From Vallitalea okinawensis (GTDB lineage Bacteria; Bacillota; Clostridia; Lachnospirales; PQDH01), in the NCBI RefSeq assembly GCF_002964605.1, contig NZ_PQDH01000004.1, forward strand, positions 62,001 to 126,000: a stretch of 64,000 bases of DNA. The letters are read 5' to 3'. A model generated the notes under the pieces. That model saw nothing but the letters and a program-made list of their open reading frames with translations. It ran no database searches and had not been told where the DNA came from. Below, piece by piece: positions 52,900-61,046 of this stretch. The first letter of the stretch is position 1. Each line of letters opens with the position of its first letter. The translations under genes and the position numbers were made by a program.

Positions 52900-53739
52900 A
52901 TGAAGTTTCTAAAAAATAACATGACAATTATTACAGCTATTCTTATTGGTGTCGTAGCATTTTTATTAGGATTACCAATAACATATGCTTTTATTATTGG
53001 AGCATTAATTTATCTTATACCATCCATGATGTACACTGGCGGGTTAAAAAAAGCAAAAAATTTGTTGCAAGAAGGTCAATTTGACCAAGTTGTAGAAAAA
53101 GTAAATAAGACTATGAAAATACCTTTACTTTCAAGAAAATATAAACATTTTATGTTAGTGATCAAGGCTGATGCTTATCAGAGACGAGGAAAGTTTAGTG
53201 AGTCTTTGGAAGCTATGGAGGACATTGAAGTAGATGCATTAACAGATATGCTTCAAGCAAATTTCTACTCCATGAGAGCAACTAACCTCATTCATGTGAA
53301 AGAGTATGAAAAGGCAGAAGCAGATATCCAAGAGGCAAAGAAAGCTGATGGACGAGTCTTCCTAGATTTTATGAATTACTATATACAACTTATGAGTGGT
53401 AATGAGCTATCTATCCTTGACATGATTGAGGATTTATCAGAAGAGTATATGGAACTGAGGGATTATGATTTTGAGAATATGGAAGAGAAGGATATTCTTT
53501 ATCGTTTAAGAAGTATCTTTTTGGACGGAAATACTTATGTACATGTTTTAAAATGCTATTATTTAGGTAAAATATGTGAAAAGCTATGCAAAGCTGAAAA
53601 TGTAGTGGCTATCTATAATCCAATACGCAATTATCAAGGGAAATGTTATTTTAAAAGCTATGCAGGGCGTTATGTGAAGAATAATCGTGTTAGAGTCGTA
53701 AAAAAAGAAGAGGAACTTCAATCTCATATATCGGAATAG
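52900..53739 (+). CDS. Membrane-anchored protein with TPR-like helical repeats
   Basis: 279 residues that I cannot assign to a named family. Two N-terminal hydrophobic segments (about 10-45: TIITAILIGVVAFLLGLPITYAF and GALIYLIPSMMY) are followed by a soluble helical region (~50-250). Repeated patterns such as AKNLLQEGQFDQVVEKV, ADAYQRRGKFSESLEAME and AEADIQEAKKADGRVFLDF look like tetratricopeptide repeats. The 5' gap to the regulator is 87 bp with a TATAATGGG near 52861. It is immediately followed by the structured element at 53736. A scaffold or cell-envelope role is possible, but no function is shown. Confidence 0.6.
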   Translation: MKFLKNNMTIITAILIGVVAFLLGLPITYAFIIGALIYLIPSMMYTGGLKKAKNLLQEGQFDQVVEKVNKTMKIPLLSRKYKHFMLVIKADAYQRRGKFSESLEAMEDIEVDALTDMLQANFYSMRATNLIHVKEYEKAEADIQEAKKADGRVFLDFMNYYIQLMSGNELSILDMIEDLSEEYMELRDYDFENMEEKDILYRLRSIFLDGNTYVHVLKCYYLGKICEKLCKAENVVAIYNPIRNYQGKCYFKSYAGRYVKNNRVRVVKKEEELQSHISE

Positions 53740-53850
53740 GGTCAAGCATATAAGACCTCCTATTGCGCCAGATGGAAAGACGTCCATGTTTTAGACGGCT
53801 GGGCTCACCATCCGTGGTGCGCTACTCCATAGAAGGTCTTATATCTTTCA
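53736..53850 (+). repeat. Structured intergenic element, copy 2
   Basis: A second copy of the element at 43736, starting at the stop codon of the TPR-like gene. Left and right arms (ATATAAGACCT with AGGTCTTATAT) differ from copy 1 yet still pair. The inner hairpins CCAGATG...CGGCTGG and CACCA/TGGTG are also kept by paired changes (GCCG/TGGC in copy 1). The segment GGAAAGACGTCCATG is identical in both. Confidence 0.75.
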
Positions 53851-53940
53851 ATATTTATTTTGCCAAGTATATCAGTGATTATAGTTCATTAAGAAAAATT
53901 ACATATTGAAGTATGAGGAGAAGAGAGAAATAGGAGAAAG

Positions 53941-53968
53941 AGAGACTCGACGTCTCTTATTTTTTATT
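53941..53968 (+). terminator. Terminator before the thyA gene
   Basis: AGAGAC and GTCTCT pair around TCGAC, followed by TATTTTTTATT. It closes whatever transcript runs through the TPR-like gene and the element before it. Confidence 0.75.
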
Positions 53969-54009
53969 ATATAATGGAAAAGATAATTTTGAACGGATAG
54001 GGTGATGGA

Positions 54010-54840
54010 ATGAGTTATGCAGATCAAGTTTTTATAGAGATGTGTCAGGATATTATAGAGAATGGCTACAGTTCAGAGGGACAAGAAGTGCGTCCTAGAT
54101 GGGAAGATGGAACACCAGCCCATACGATTAAAAAGTTTGGAGTGGTTAATCGATATGATTTATCAAAGGAGTTTCCTATACTTACTTTAAGACCTGTTCC
54201 GTTAAAGAGTGCTATTGATGAGATACTTTGGATTTGGCAAAAGAAATCCAACAATATTAAAGATCTTAATAGTAAGATATGGGATTCATGGGCTGATGAA
54301 CAGGGGAGTATTGGTAAAGCGTATGGCTACCAGTTAGGGGTTAAACATCAATATACAGAGGGCATGTTTGACCAGGTAGAGCGTGTACTATACGATCTTA
54401 AACACAATCCAATGAGCAGAAGAATTATGACTAATATCTATGTTCACCAAGACTTACATGAAATGAATCTTTATCCATGTGCGTATAGTGTCACCTTTAA
54501 CGTTACTGGTAACAAACTCAATGCGATTTTAAATCAACGATCACAAGATATTCTAGTTGCTAACGGGTGGAATGTATGTCAGTATGCCGCTTTGGTGCAT
54601 ATGCTAGCTCAAGTGAGTCAATTGGAAGTTGGAGAGTTTGTACATGTTATTGCAGATGCCCATATTTATGATCGTCATATACCTATTGTCAAGGAATTAA
54701 TTGAACGACCAGTATTTAAAGCACCAAAACTAATTTTGAATAAAGAGATAGAGGATTTTTACGCCTTTACTAAAGATGATTTTCAATTAGAAGGATATGA
54801 AAAGAATCCACAAATAAAAAACTTGCCTGTTGCCGTTTAG
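54010..54840 (+). CDS. thyA: Thymidylate synthase (ThyA type, variant active site)
   Basis: Converts dUMP to dTMP using methylene-tetrahydrofolate. 276 residues. The catalytic Cys is Cys157 in NLYPCAYSVTF, where most ThyA proteins have PPCH; here Ala follows Cys. The dUMP-binding QRSQDILVANGWNVCQYAAL keeps the conserved Asn that selects uracil. DAHIYDRHI and RPVFKAPKL are also present. The C-terminus ends in PVAV, as in typical ThyA proteins. It overlaps no gene but is 10 bp before dihydrofolate reductase, its usual partner. Variants of this kind occur in Clostridia, in my recall. Confidence 0.88.
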   Translation: MSYADQVFIEMCQDIIENGYSSEGQEVRPRWEDGTPAHTIKKFGVVNRYDLSKEFPILTLRPVPLKSAIDEILWIWQKKSNNIKDLNSKIWDSWADEQGSIGKAYGYQLGVKHQYTEGMFDQVERVLYDLKHNPMSRRIMTNIYVHQDLHEMNLYPCAYSVTFNVTGNKLNAILNQRSQDILVANGWNVCQYAALVHMLAQVSQLEVGEFVHVIADAHIYDRHIPIVKELIERPVFKAPKLILNKEIEDFYAFTKDDFQLEGYEKNPQIKNLPVAV

Positions 54841-54850
54841 GAGGGGTTGT

Positions 54851-55348
54851 ATGAATTTTATTGTAGCAGTTGATGAAGCATGGAATATTGGTTGCAATGG
54901 ACAGTTACTAACGCATGTTCCCGAAGATATGGCCAACTTTAGAAGGACTACAACAGGTGGTGTTGTGGTGATGGGGCGAAAGACTTTGGAATCATTTCCA
55001 GAAGGAAAGCCACTGAAAAATCGTAAGAATATTGTTTTGACAAGAAATAAAAATTATCAGCCTGAAGATGTTATAATTTGTCATTCAGTGGAGCAATTGA
55101 TGGAGGAACTTAAACAGTATCCAGAGGAAAATATTTGGGTTATTGGAGGTAGTGAAATTTATAATCTACTTATACCTTATTGCAAAAAAGGATATATTAC
55201 TATTTTAAAAGGTGAGTATAAAGCAGATACAAAAATTATGAATATGGATCAAATCCCTTCATGGAAAAAGATCGAAGAAAGTCCTTGGCAAACAAGTAAA
55301 AAAGGTGCAGTATTTAAATTTACAGTCTATGAGAATAATGAAAAATAA
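54851..55348 (+). CDS. folA: Dihydrofolate reductase
   Basis: Regenerates tetrahydrofolate from the dihydrofolate made by thymidylate synthase. About 165 residues. MNFIVAVDEAWNIGCNGQLLTHVPEDMANFRRTT at the start contains the substrate-binding acid and the Met20-type loop, GGVVVMGRKTLESFPEGKPLKNRKNIVLTRN the NADPH site, and NIWVIGGSEIYNLLIPY the conserved GG. ATG 54851 follows GGAGGGG; the open frame from 54830 overlaps the thyA stop and is rejected. Followed by a terminator. Confidence 0.92.
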   Translation: MNFIVAVDEAWNIGCNGQLLTHVPEDMANFRRTTTGGVVVMGRKTLESFPEGKPLKNRKNIVLTRNKNYQPEDVIICHSVEQLMEELKQYPEENIWVIGGSEIYNLLIPYCKKGYITILKGEYKADTKIMNMDQIPSWKKIEESPWQTSKKGAVFKFTVYENNEK

Positions 55349-55362
55349 ACGTGATTCTACCC

Positions 55363-55391
55363 CATACTTTTGTGAGAGTGTGGGGTTTTAG
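55363..55391 (+). terminator. Terminator after thyA-folA
   Basis: CCCCATACTTTTGTGAGAGTGTGGGG folds into an 8-bp stem (CCCCATAC/GTGTGGGG-type with a wobble) followed by TTTTAGTATATA. Confidence 0.8.
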
Positions 55392-55471
55392 TATATAACT
55401 CTCTTTTGAATTATTTTCTTATGAAATAGGAACAATAGAAGTAATTAGATCTTTAAAGGAGATAATAAAAG

Positions 55472-56035
55472 ATGAACGATCACGTGGGGATACTATCCAA
55501 TAATCCAATAATTGCAGCTGTAAATGATATAGAAAAATATAAGATAGCTCTTGAATCACCTTGCAGCATAATTTTTCTTCTTACAGGTAATATACTGAAT
55601 TTAAGAAGTTTAGTTAATCAAGCAAGAGAATATGATAAAAAGGTCTTTATTCACTTTGACTTAATGGATGGTCTCACAAAAGATACCACAGGGTTAAAAT
55701 TTGTTAAAGAGCATGTTCAACCTTATGGTATTATTTCTACCCGGTCAAGTTTAATCAAAAGAGCAAATGATGCAGATTTTTTTACTATTCAAAGAATCTT
55801 TTTATTGGATTCTATTTCCTTTGAAAAGGGGATTAATGATATAAAAACCAGTAGACCTGATGCAATTGAAATCATGCCCGGTGTTGTAACCAAAATGACA
55901 GCTGAAGTCTGTGCAATGACCCATGTACCAGTTATTGCTGGAGGGTTAATTAAAGAGAAAAAAGATGTTATTGATAATTTGAGTGCAGGTGCAGTGTGTA
56001 TTTCAACAAGTAGAAAAGAAATATGGTACATGTAA
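55472..56035 (+). CDS. glpP: Glycerol uptake operon antiterminator GlpP, copy 1
   Basis: RNA-binding antiterminator that, with glycerol-3-phosphate, allows transcription past leader terminators of glycerol genes. 187 residues: NPIIAAVNDIEKYKIALESPCSIIFLLTG, VFIHFDLMDGLTKDTTGLKFV, GIISTRSSLIKRAN and VIAGGLIKEKKDVIDNL are hallmarks. It is followed 269 bp downstream by a second, very similar copy. Unlike the second copy, I find no GAGAGCCGC leader before it, so it may be expressed constitutively. Confidence 0.9.
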   Translation: MNDHVGILSNNPIIAAVNDIEKYKIALESPCSIIFLLTGNILNLRSLVNQAREYDKKVFIHFDLMDGLTKDTTGLKFVKEHVQPYGIISTRSSLIKRANDADFFTIQRIFLLDSISFEKGINDIKTSRPDAIEIMPGVVTKMTAEVCAMTHVPVIAGGLIKEKKDVIDNLSAGAVCISTSRKEIWYM

Positions 56036-56132
56036 TTGTGTCTAACAATAGCTAGGTTTAGTTGAATAAATTGTTAATAATATATCAAAGGTTAGGTTTG
56101 AGTGTGCAAAATCAACATTTATTTTGAAGTAC

Positions 56133-56161
56133 TTTACAAGTAATTGTGAAATTGTTATAAT
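56133..56161 (+). promoter_or_regulatory. Promoter of the second glpP gene
   Basis: TTTACA (56133-56138) and TATAAT (56156-56161) with a 17-bp spacer. Transcription would begin near 56168, about 25 nt before the GAGAGCCGC leader. Confidence 0.8.
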
Positions 56162-56181
56162 GACATTATAATTAAAAATTG

Positions 56182-56251
56182 GGTAAGGATATGAGAGCCG
56201 CTCTAAATCATACTATAAGGTTAATTATAGTTGTATTTATAGTGGTTTTTT
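56182..56251 (+). promoter_or_regulatory. GlpP-type leader with terminator, upstream of glpP copy 2
   Basis: GGGTAAGGATATGAGAGC followed by CGCT opens a hairpin: CCGCT...TAAAT pairs with ATTTA...AGTGG, inner ACTATAA pairs with TTATAGT, and seven T follow. The 22-nt opening is identical to that at 57016 before the glycerol genes. This is the expected layout for GlpP antitermination, in which the protein prevents terminator folding. Confidence 0.8.
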
Positions 56252-56303
56252 TATGCTTTCTAAAACAAAATTTAATTAAAAGACTAGGGAGGTTAGAATC
56301 AAA

Positions 56304-56867
56304 ATGATGGATTACAAAAATTTATTACATAGTAACCCTATAATCGCGGCAGTAAATGATATCAATAAATTTGAACTAGCCTTAGCGTCCCCATGCAAAA
56401 TCATCTTTCTACTAACAGGCAGTATATTGAATTTAAGTGATTACGTCAAACAGGCAGATAGGTTGGAGAAAAAAGTATTTATACATCTGGATTTAATGGA
56501 TGGTATTACGAAAGATTCAACGGGATTAAAATTTGTACAAGAATACATTAATCCATTTGGTATTATATCCACAAGGTCAAGCCTTATTAAAAGGGCAAAT
56601 GAAGCAGGCTTTTATACAATACAGAGGATTTTTCTTCTGGATTCCATATCTGTTGAAAAAGGGATTCACGATATTAAGAGTACGAAGCCCCATGCTGTTG
56701 AGGTAGTACCTGGAGTGATTAATAAGGTAACATCTGAAGTGTGTCATATTACCAATACCCCTATCATAGCCGGTGGTTTAATTAAGGAGAAGAAAGAAGT
56801 CATCGATAGTTTAAAGGCGGGGGCGGTATGTATATCAACAAGTAGAGAGGAAATATGGTATATGTAA
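56304..56867 (+). CDS. glpP: Glycerol uptake operon antiterminator GlpP, copy 2
   Basis: 187 residues with the same landmarks as copy 1 (NPIIAAVNDINKFELALASPCKIIFLLTG, VFIHLDLMDGITKDSTGLKFV, GIISTRSSLIKRAN and IIAGGLIKEKKEVIDSL). By eye the two copies are highly alike along their length. It sits behind a leader that carries the presumed GlpP target and a terminator, so it is probably autoregulated and induced by glycerol-3-phosphate. The start is ATGATG at 56304 or 56307 after GGGAGGTT. Downstream genes encode glycerol transport and kinase. Confidence 0.9.
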   Translation: MMDYKNLLHSNPIIAAVNDINKFELALASPCKIIFLLTGSILNLSDYVKQADRLEKKVFIHLDLMDGITKDSTGLKFVQEYINPFGIISTRSSLIKRANEAGFYTIQRIFLLDSISVEKGIHDIKSTKPHAVEVVPGVINKVTSEVCHITNTPIIAGGLIKEKKEVIDSLKAGAVCISTSREEIWYM

Positions 56868-56965
56868 TTTTAAATAAAAATAATTATTAATAAATAAGAA
56901 CAACTGTTAAAAATATAACAAAAAATATTTAACTATGTGCAAATTAAACATTAAAAATAAAATGC

Positions 56966-56994
56966 TTTACAAATAATTATTTAAATGTTATAAT
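56966..56994 (+). promoter_or_regulatory. Promoter of the glycerol transport/kinase operon
   Basis: TTTACA (56966-56971) and TATAAT (56989-56994) with 17 bp between. It initiates the ~150-nt leader of the glycerol operon. Confidence 0.8.
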
Positions 56995-57004
56995 GGATTC
57001 ACAG

Positions 57005-57104
57005 TTGAATAACAAGGGTAAGGATATGAGAGCCGCTGAATGAAGTCTATATTATAAATATATAGATGAGTTTATGCGGTTTTTCTGTGCCCCTTGTTGT
57101 TCAA
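57005..57104 (+). promoter_or_regulatory. GlpP-type leader terminator of the glycerol operon with an enclosing outer stem
   Basis: The opening GGGTAAGGATATGAGAGC+CGCT at 57016-57037 matches the leader of glpP copy 2. CCGC (57033) pairs with GCGG at 57076-57079, followed by TTTTTC, with inner TCTATAT/ATATAGA. Around all of it, TTGAATAACAAGGG (57005-57018) pairs with CCCTTGTTGTTCAA (57091-57104) with one wobble. The outer arm lies beyond the U-run and overlaps the GGG start of the shared motif. A GlpP target is inferred from genes and layout. Confidence 0.78.
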
Positions 57105-57147
57105 GATTATAGTTCATCATTACAATTTTAGCGGAGGTGTATTGTAA

Positions 57148-57501
57148 ATGAAACATCTAGGAACAATTTTGGGAAGTGCCATTGCGGGTATTTTCGTCAT
57201 GAGTGTATGGGGAGCATTTGTGGAAGCATACGGTATAGGTGGGGGTTGGTTCGCTGGATTAATCATTATTGGATCAATGTGGTATCTCAATCACTATCTT
57301 GGCATTCACAAAAATGACGGAGCTTGGGTAGACATGGCATTAGGAATAGGTATGGTAGGCCTTACAAGAGGTATGTTTGAACAAGGTATACAAGCGGGTA
57401 TAGATTCATTACCTACATTAGTTGTTGTATTAATTGGTGGAGCTTTTGGGGGTATCACAGCAGCATTAATACAAAAAAGAATGAAGGCAGAAAGTAAGTA
57501 A
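57148..57501 (+). CDS. Small membrane protein, Lin0368-type putative glycerol transporter subunit A
   Basis: 117 residues with three or four hydrophobic segments: GTILGSAIAGIFVMSVWGAF, GGGWFAGLIIIGSMWYL, and LPTLVVVLIGGAFGGITAAL. It matches the Lin0368/Lin0367-like small proteins that are annotated as putative glycerol transporter subunits; I recall the family but did not search. Followed 35 bp later by a related protein of nearly the same size with shared patterns (GGGW.AG/GGWMAAG, LNHYLGIH/LNHGVGLI, GAW.DMA). The operon then encodes GlpK, which supports a glycerol-uptake pair instead of GlpF. Confidence 0.75.
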   Translation: MKHLGTILGSAIAGIFVMSVWGAFVEAYGIGGGWFAGLIIIGSMWYLNHYLGIHKNDGAWVDMALGIGMVGLTRGMFEQGIQAGIDSLPTLVVVLIGGAFGGITAALIQKRMKAESK

Positions 57502-57536
57502 AAAAGTTTAAATAAACTAAATGGGGGTAATATAGT

Positions 57537-57872
57537 ATGTGGATGATTTCAACTTTTGCTGGCGGATTTATATTCGCATTCATGATTCGCTTATTATGGG
57601 GTAAGTTTGTTGAGGATTGGGGTTCAATCGGTGGCTGGATGGCAGCTGGTGTTATTGTTGGTACGGCTTGGACACTTAATCACGGTGTTGGTTTAATCTA
57701 CCAAAGTGGTGGAGCTTGGATTGATATGGCTTTTGCAGCTTTCTCTGGTCTATTCTTAGCCAGTGCTATAGTTGATGGTGATGATATGAAGAAAGGTTTA
57801 GTGAATGCAGTTATGGGGATTATCGGTGGTATCCTCGGTGGATTTATATTATATAGCTTAATGTTTCACTAA
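57537..57872 (+). CDS. Small membrane protein, Lin0368-type putative glycerol transporter subunit B
   Basis: 111 residues with hydrophobic segments FAGGFIFAFMIRLLWG, GGWMAAGVIVGTAWTLNHGVGL, MAFAAFSGLFLASAIV and GIIGGILGGFILYSLMFH. It is a paralogue of the protein encoded upstream: W(G)K/AFVE, GGW, LNH and GAW.DMA occur at matching places. ATG 57537 follows GGGGGTAAT. The pair probably forms a heteromeric channel or carrier for glycerol; the activity is inferred from the family name and operon. Confidence 0.75.
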   Translation: MWMISTFAGGFIFAFMIRLLWGKFVEDWGSIGGWMAAGVIVGTAWTLNHGVGLIYQSGGAWIDMAFAAFSGLFLASAIVDGDDMKKGLVNAVMGIIGGILGGFILYSLMFH

Positions 57873-59435
<1,563 letters not shown>

Positions 59436-59456
59436 TCGTTATTTAGGCTGAGAATA

Positions 59457-59514
59457 GGGAGAGCCGCGATTGAACTGTTACTATGCAGGTTTTTAATCGC
59501 GGCTCTTTTTCTTT
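59457..59514 (+). promoter_or_regulatory. GlpP-type terminator between glpK and the dehydrogenase gene
   Basis: GAGAGCCGCGATT pairs perfectly with AATCGCGGCTCT, 12-13 bp, around GAACTGTTACTATGCAGGTTTTT, followed by TTTTCTTTTG. The 5' arm begins with the GAGAGCCGC motif shared with the leaders at 56193 and 57028, so expression of the downstream genes could be controlled a second time by GlpP. Confidence 0.75.
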
Positions 59515-59530
59515 TGAGGAGGAAAGAGGT

Positions 59531-60982
59531 ATGTATGACGTAGCAGTCATTGGTACAGGAATTATTGGAACATTTATTGCTAGAGAATTATCCAAGTATC
59601 AGTTAAAGATACTTATGATTGATAAAGAAAATGATATTGCTAATGGTACGACCATGGCTAACAGTGCAATTATCCATGCTGGTTATGATGCAAAAGCAGA
59701 TAAGAATAAAGGGAAATTTAACGCTCCTGGTAACAAGATGTATGAAAAACTTTGTGACGAGTTAGATGTACCCTTCAAGAAAATAGGGTCTTTAGTGATT
59801 GGGTTTGATGAAGAAGATCAAAATACAATCAAAGAACTCTATAAGAATGGTCTTGAGAATGATGTTGAGGGTATGGAGATACTAAACAAAGAACAAGTAT
59901 TAGAGATGGAGCCAAATTTGAATGATACAGTCACTGGTGCCTTATATGCACCGTCAGCTGGTATTATTTCACCATTTGAGATGGCTATCGCACTTGCAGA
60001 AAATGCAATGGATAACGGTGCAGAACTGATTTTAAATAGTGAAGTGACGGATATTAAGAAGGTGGATAACGGTTATATGCTCGAAATAGGTGATAGAAAA
60101 GTTGAAGCACAATATGTGATTAATTGCGCTGGTGTCTATGCGGATCACATTAACAATATGGTTGCTTCATCTAGCTTTGAGATTAAGCCGAGAAAGGGTC
60201 ACTACTTTATACTGGATAAGAGTGTAGGAAGCTTAGTTAATCATGTTATTTTTCAATGTCCTTCCGATAAAGGCAAGGGGATACTGGTTGCTCCTACAGT
60301 ACATGGTAATATATTAATCGGACCAGATTCTGAATTTATTGATGATAAAGAGAATCTTGGGACAACAGCTGAGCGTTTAGATTTTATTAGAACTATGGCA
60401 CTTAAGACAACAACTCAAATTCCATATCATACGATTATTAGATCCTTTACAGGACTAAGAGCCACTGCAGATATTGGTGATTTTATTATTGAAGAATCTA
60501 AGGAAGCTAAAGGTTTTATCAATGTAGGCGGAATTGAGTCTCCAGGACTTTCTGCTGCCCCTGCTATAGCCGAATACGTTGTTAATTTATTGAAAGAAAT
60601 AAGCGGTGGTATGGAGGAGAATGAAAACTTTATAGCTACTAGAAAGAAATTTATACGATTTAATGAGCTCACTGATGAAGAAAAAGCTGAGGTTATCAAG
60701 GAAGATCCGCGTTATGGAAGGGTTATTTGTCGTTGTGAAACAGTGACTGAAGGGGAAATAGTGGACTCTATCCATCGAAATGCTGGTGCAACTACTGTTA
60801 AAGGTGTTAAAAAAAGAACAAGATCAGGGATGGGTAGATGCCAAGGAGGATTTTGTAGTCCAAAGGTAGTAGAAATTCTTGCAAGAGAATTAGGCGAAGA
60901 AATGATTAATATTAATTTAGATAGCTTGGACTCCTATATTTTAACAGGTAAGACAAAGGAAAACGACTTATATAAACAATAA
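59531..60982 (+). CDS. glpA: GlpA-like glycerol-3-phosphate dehydrogenase with [2Fe-2S] tail
   Basis: Oxidises glycerol-3-phosphate to dihydroxyacetone phosphate using FAD. About 483 residues. The FAD-binding MYDVAVIGTGIIGTFIARELSKYQLKILMIDKE starts the protein, and NSAIIHAGYDAKADKNKGKFNAPGNKMYEKL and GIISPFEMAIALAENA are typical of this oxidase/dehydrogenase group. The C-terminal BFD-like domain has CRCE and CQGGFC, four Cys for an Fe-S cluster. ATG 59531 follows GAGGAGGAAAG; the longer frame from 59483 would begin inside a terminator hairpin. GlpB-like and DUF1667 genes follow in an operon. Confidence 0.88.
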   Translation: MYDVAVIGTGIIGTFIARELSKYQLKILMIDKENDIANGTTMANSAIIHAGYDAKADKNKGKFNAPGNKMYEKLCDELDVPFKKIGSLVIGFDEEDQNTIKELYKNGLENDVEGMEILNKEQVLEMEPNLNDTVTGALYAPSAGIISPFEMAIALAENAMDNGAELILNSEVTDIKKVDNGYMLEIGDRKVEAQYVINCAGVYADHINNMVASSSFEIKPRKGHYFILDKSVGSLVNHVIFQCPSDKGKGILVAPTVHGNILIGPDSEFIDDKENLGTTAERLDFIRTMALKTTTQIPYHTIIRSFTGLRATADIGDFIIEESKEAKGFINVGGIESPGLSAAPAIAEYVVNLLKEISGGMEENENFIATRKKFIRFNELTDEEKAEVIKEDPRYGRVICRCETVTEGEIVDSIHRNAGATTVKGVKKRTRSGMGRCQGGFCSPKVVEILARELGEEMININLDSLDSYILTGKTKENDLYKQ

Positions 60983-61046
60983 AGTAGTATAGCTATATCT
61001 CATCAGAAGAAAAAAGAAGGCTAAAAATTTAGGTGGTGGTGTTAGA

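Noticed and set aside
43736-53850. The two structured elements as integron attC sites or intrinsic terminators
   Set aside because: No paired RYYYAAC/GTTRRRY ends were seen, no integrase is nearby, and neither copy has a U-run.
59483-59530. Longer N-terminus for the GlpA-like protein
   Set aside because: Its start lies in a terminator hairpin; ATG 59531 has a good ribosome binding site and begins at the FAD motif.
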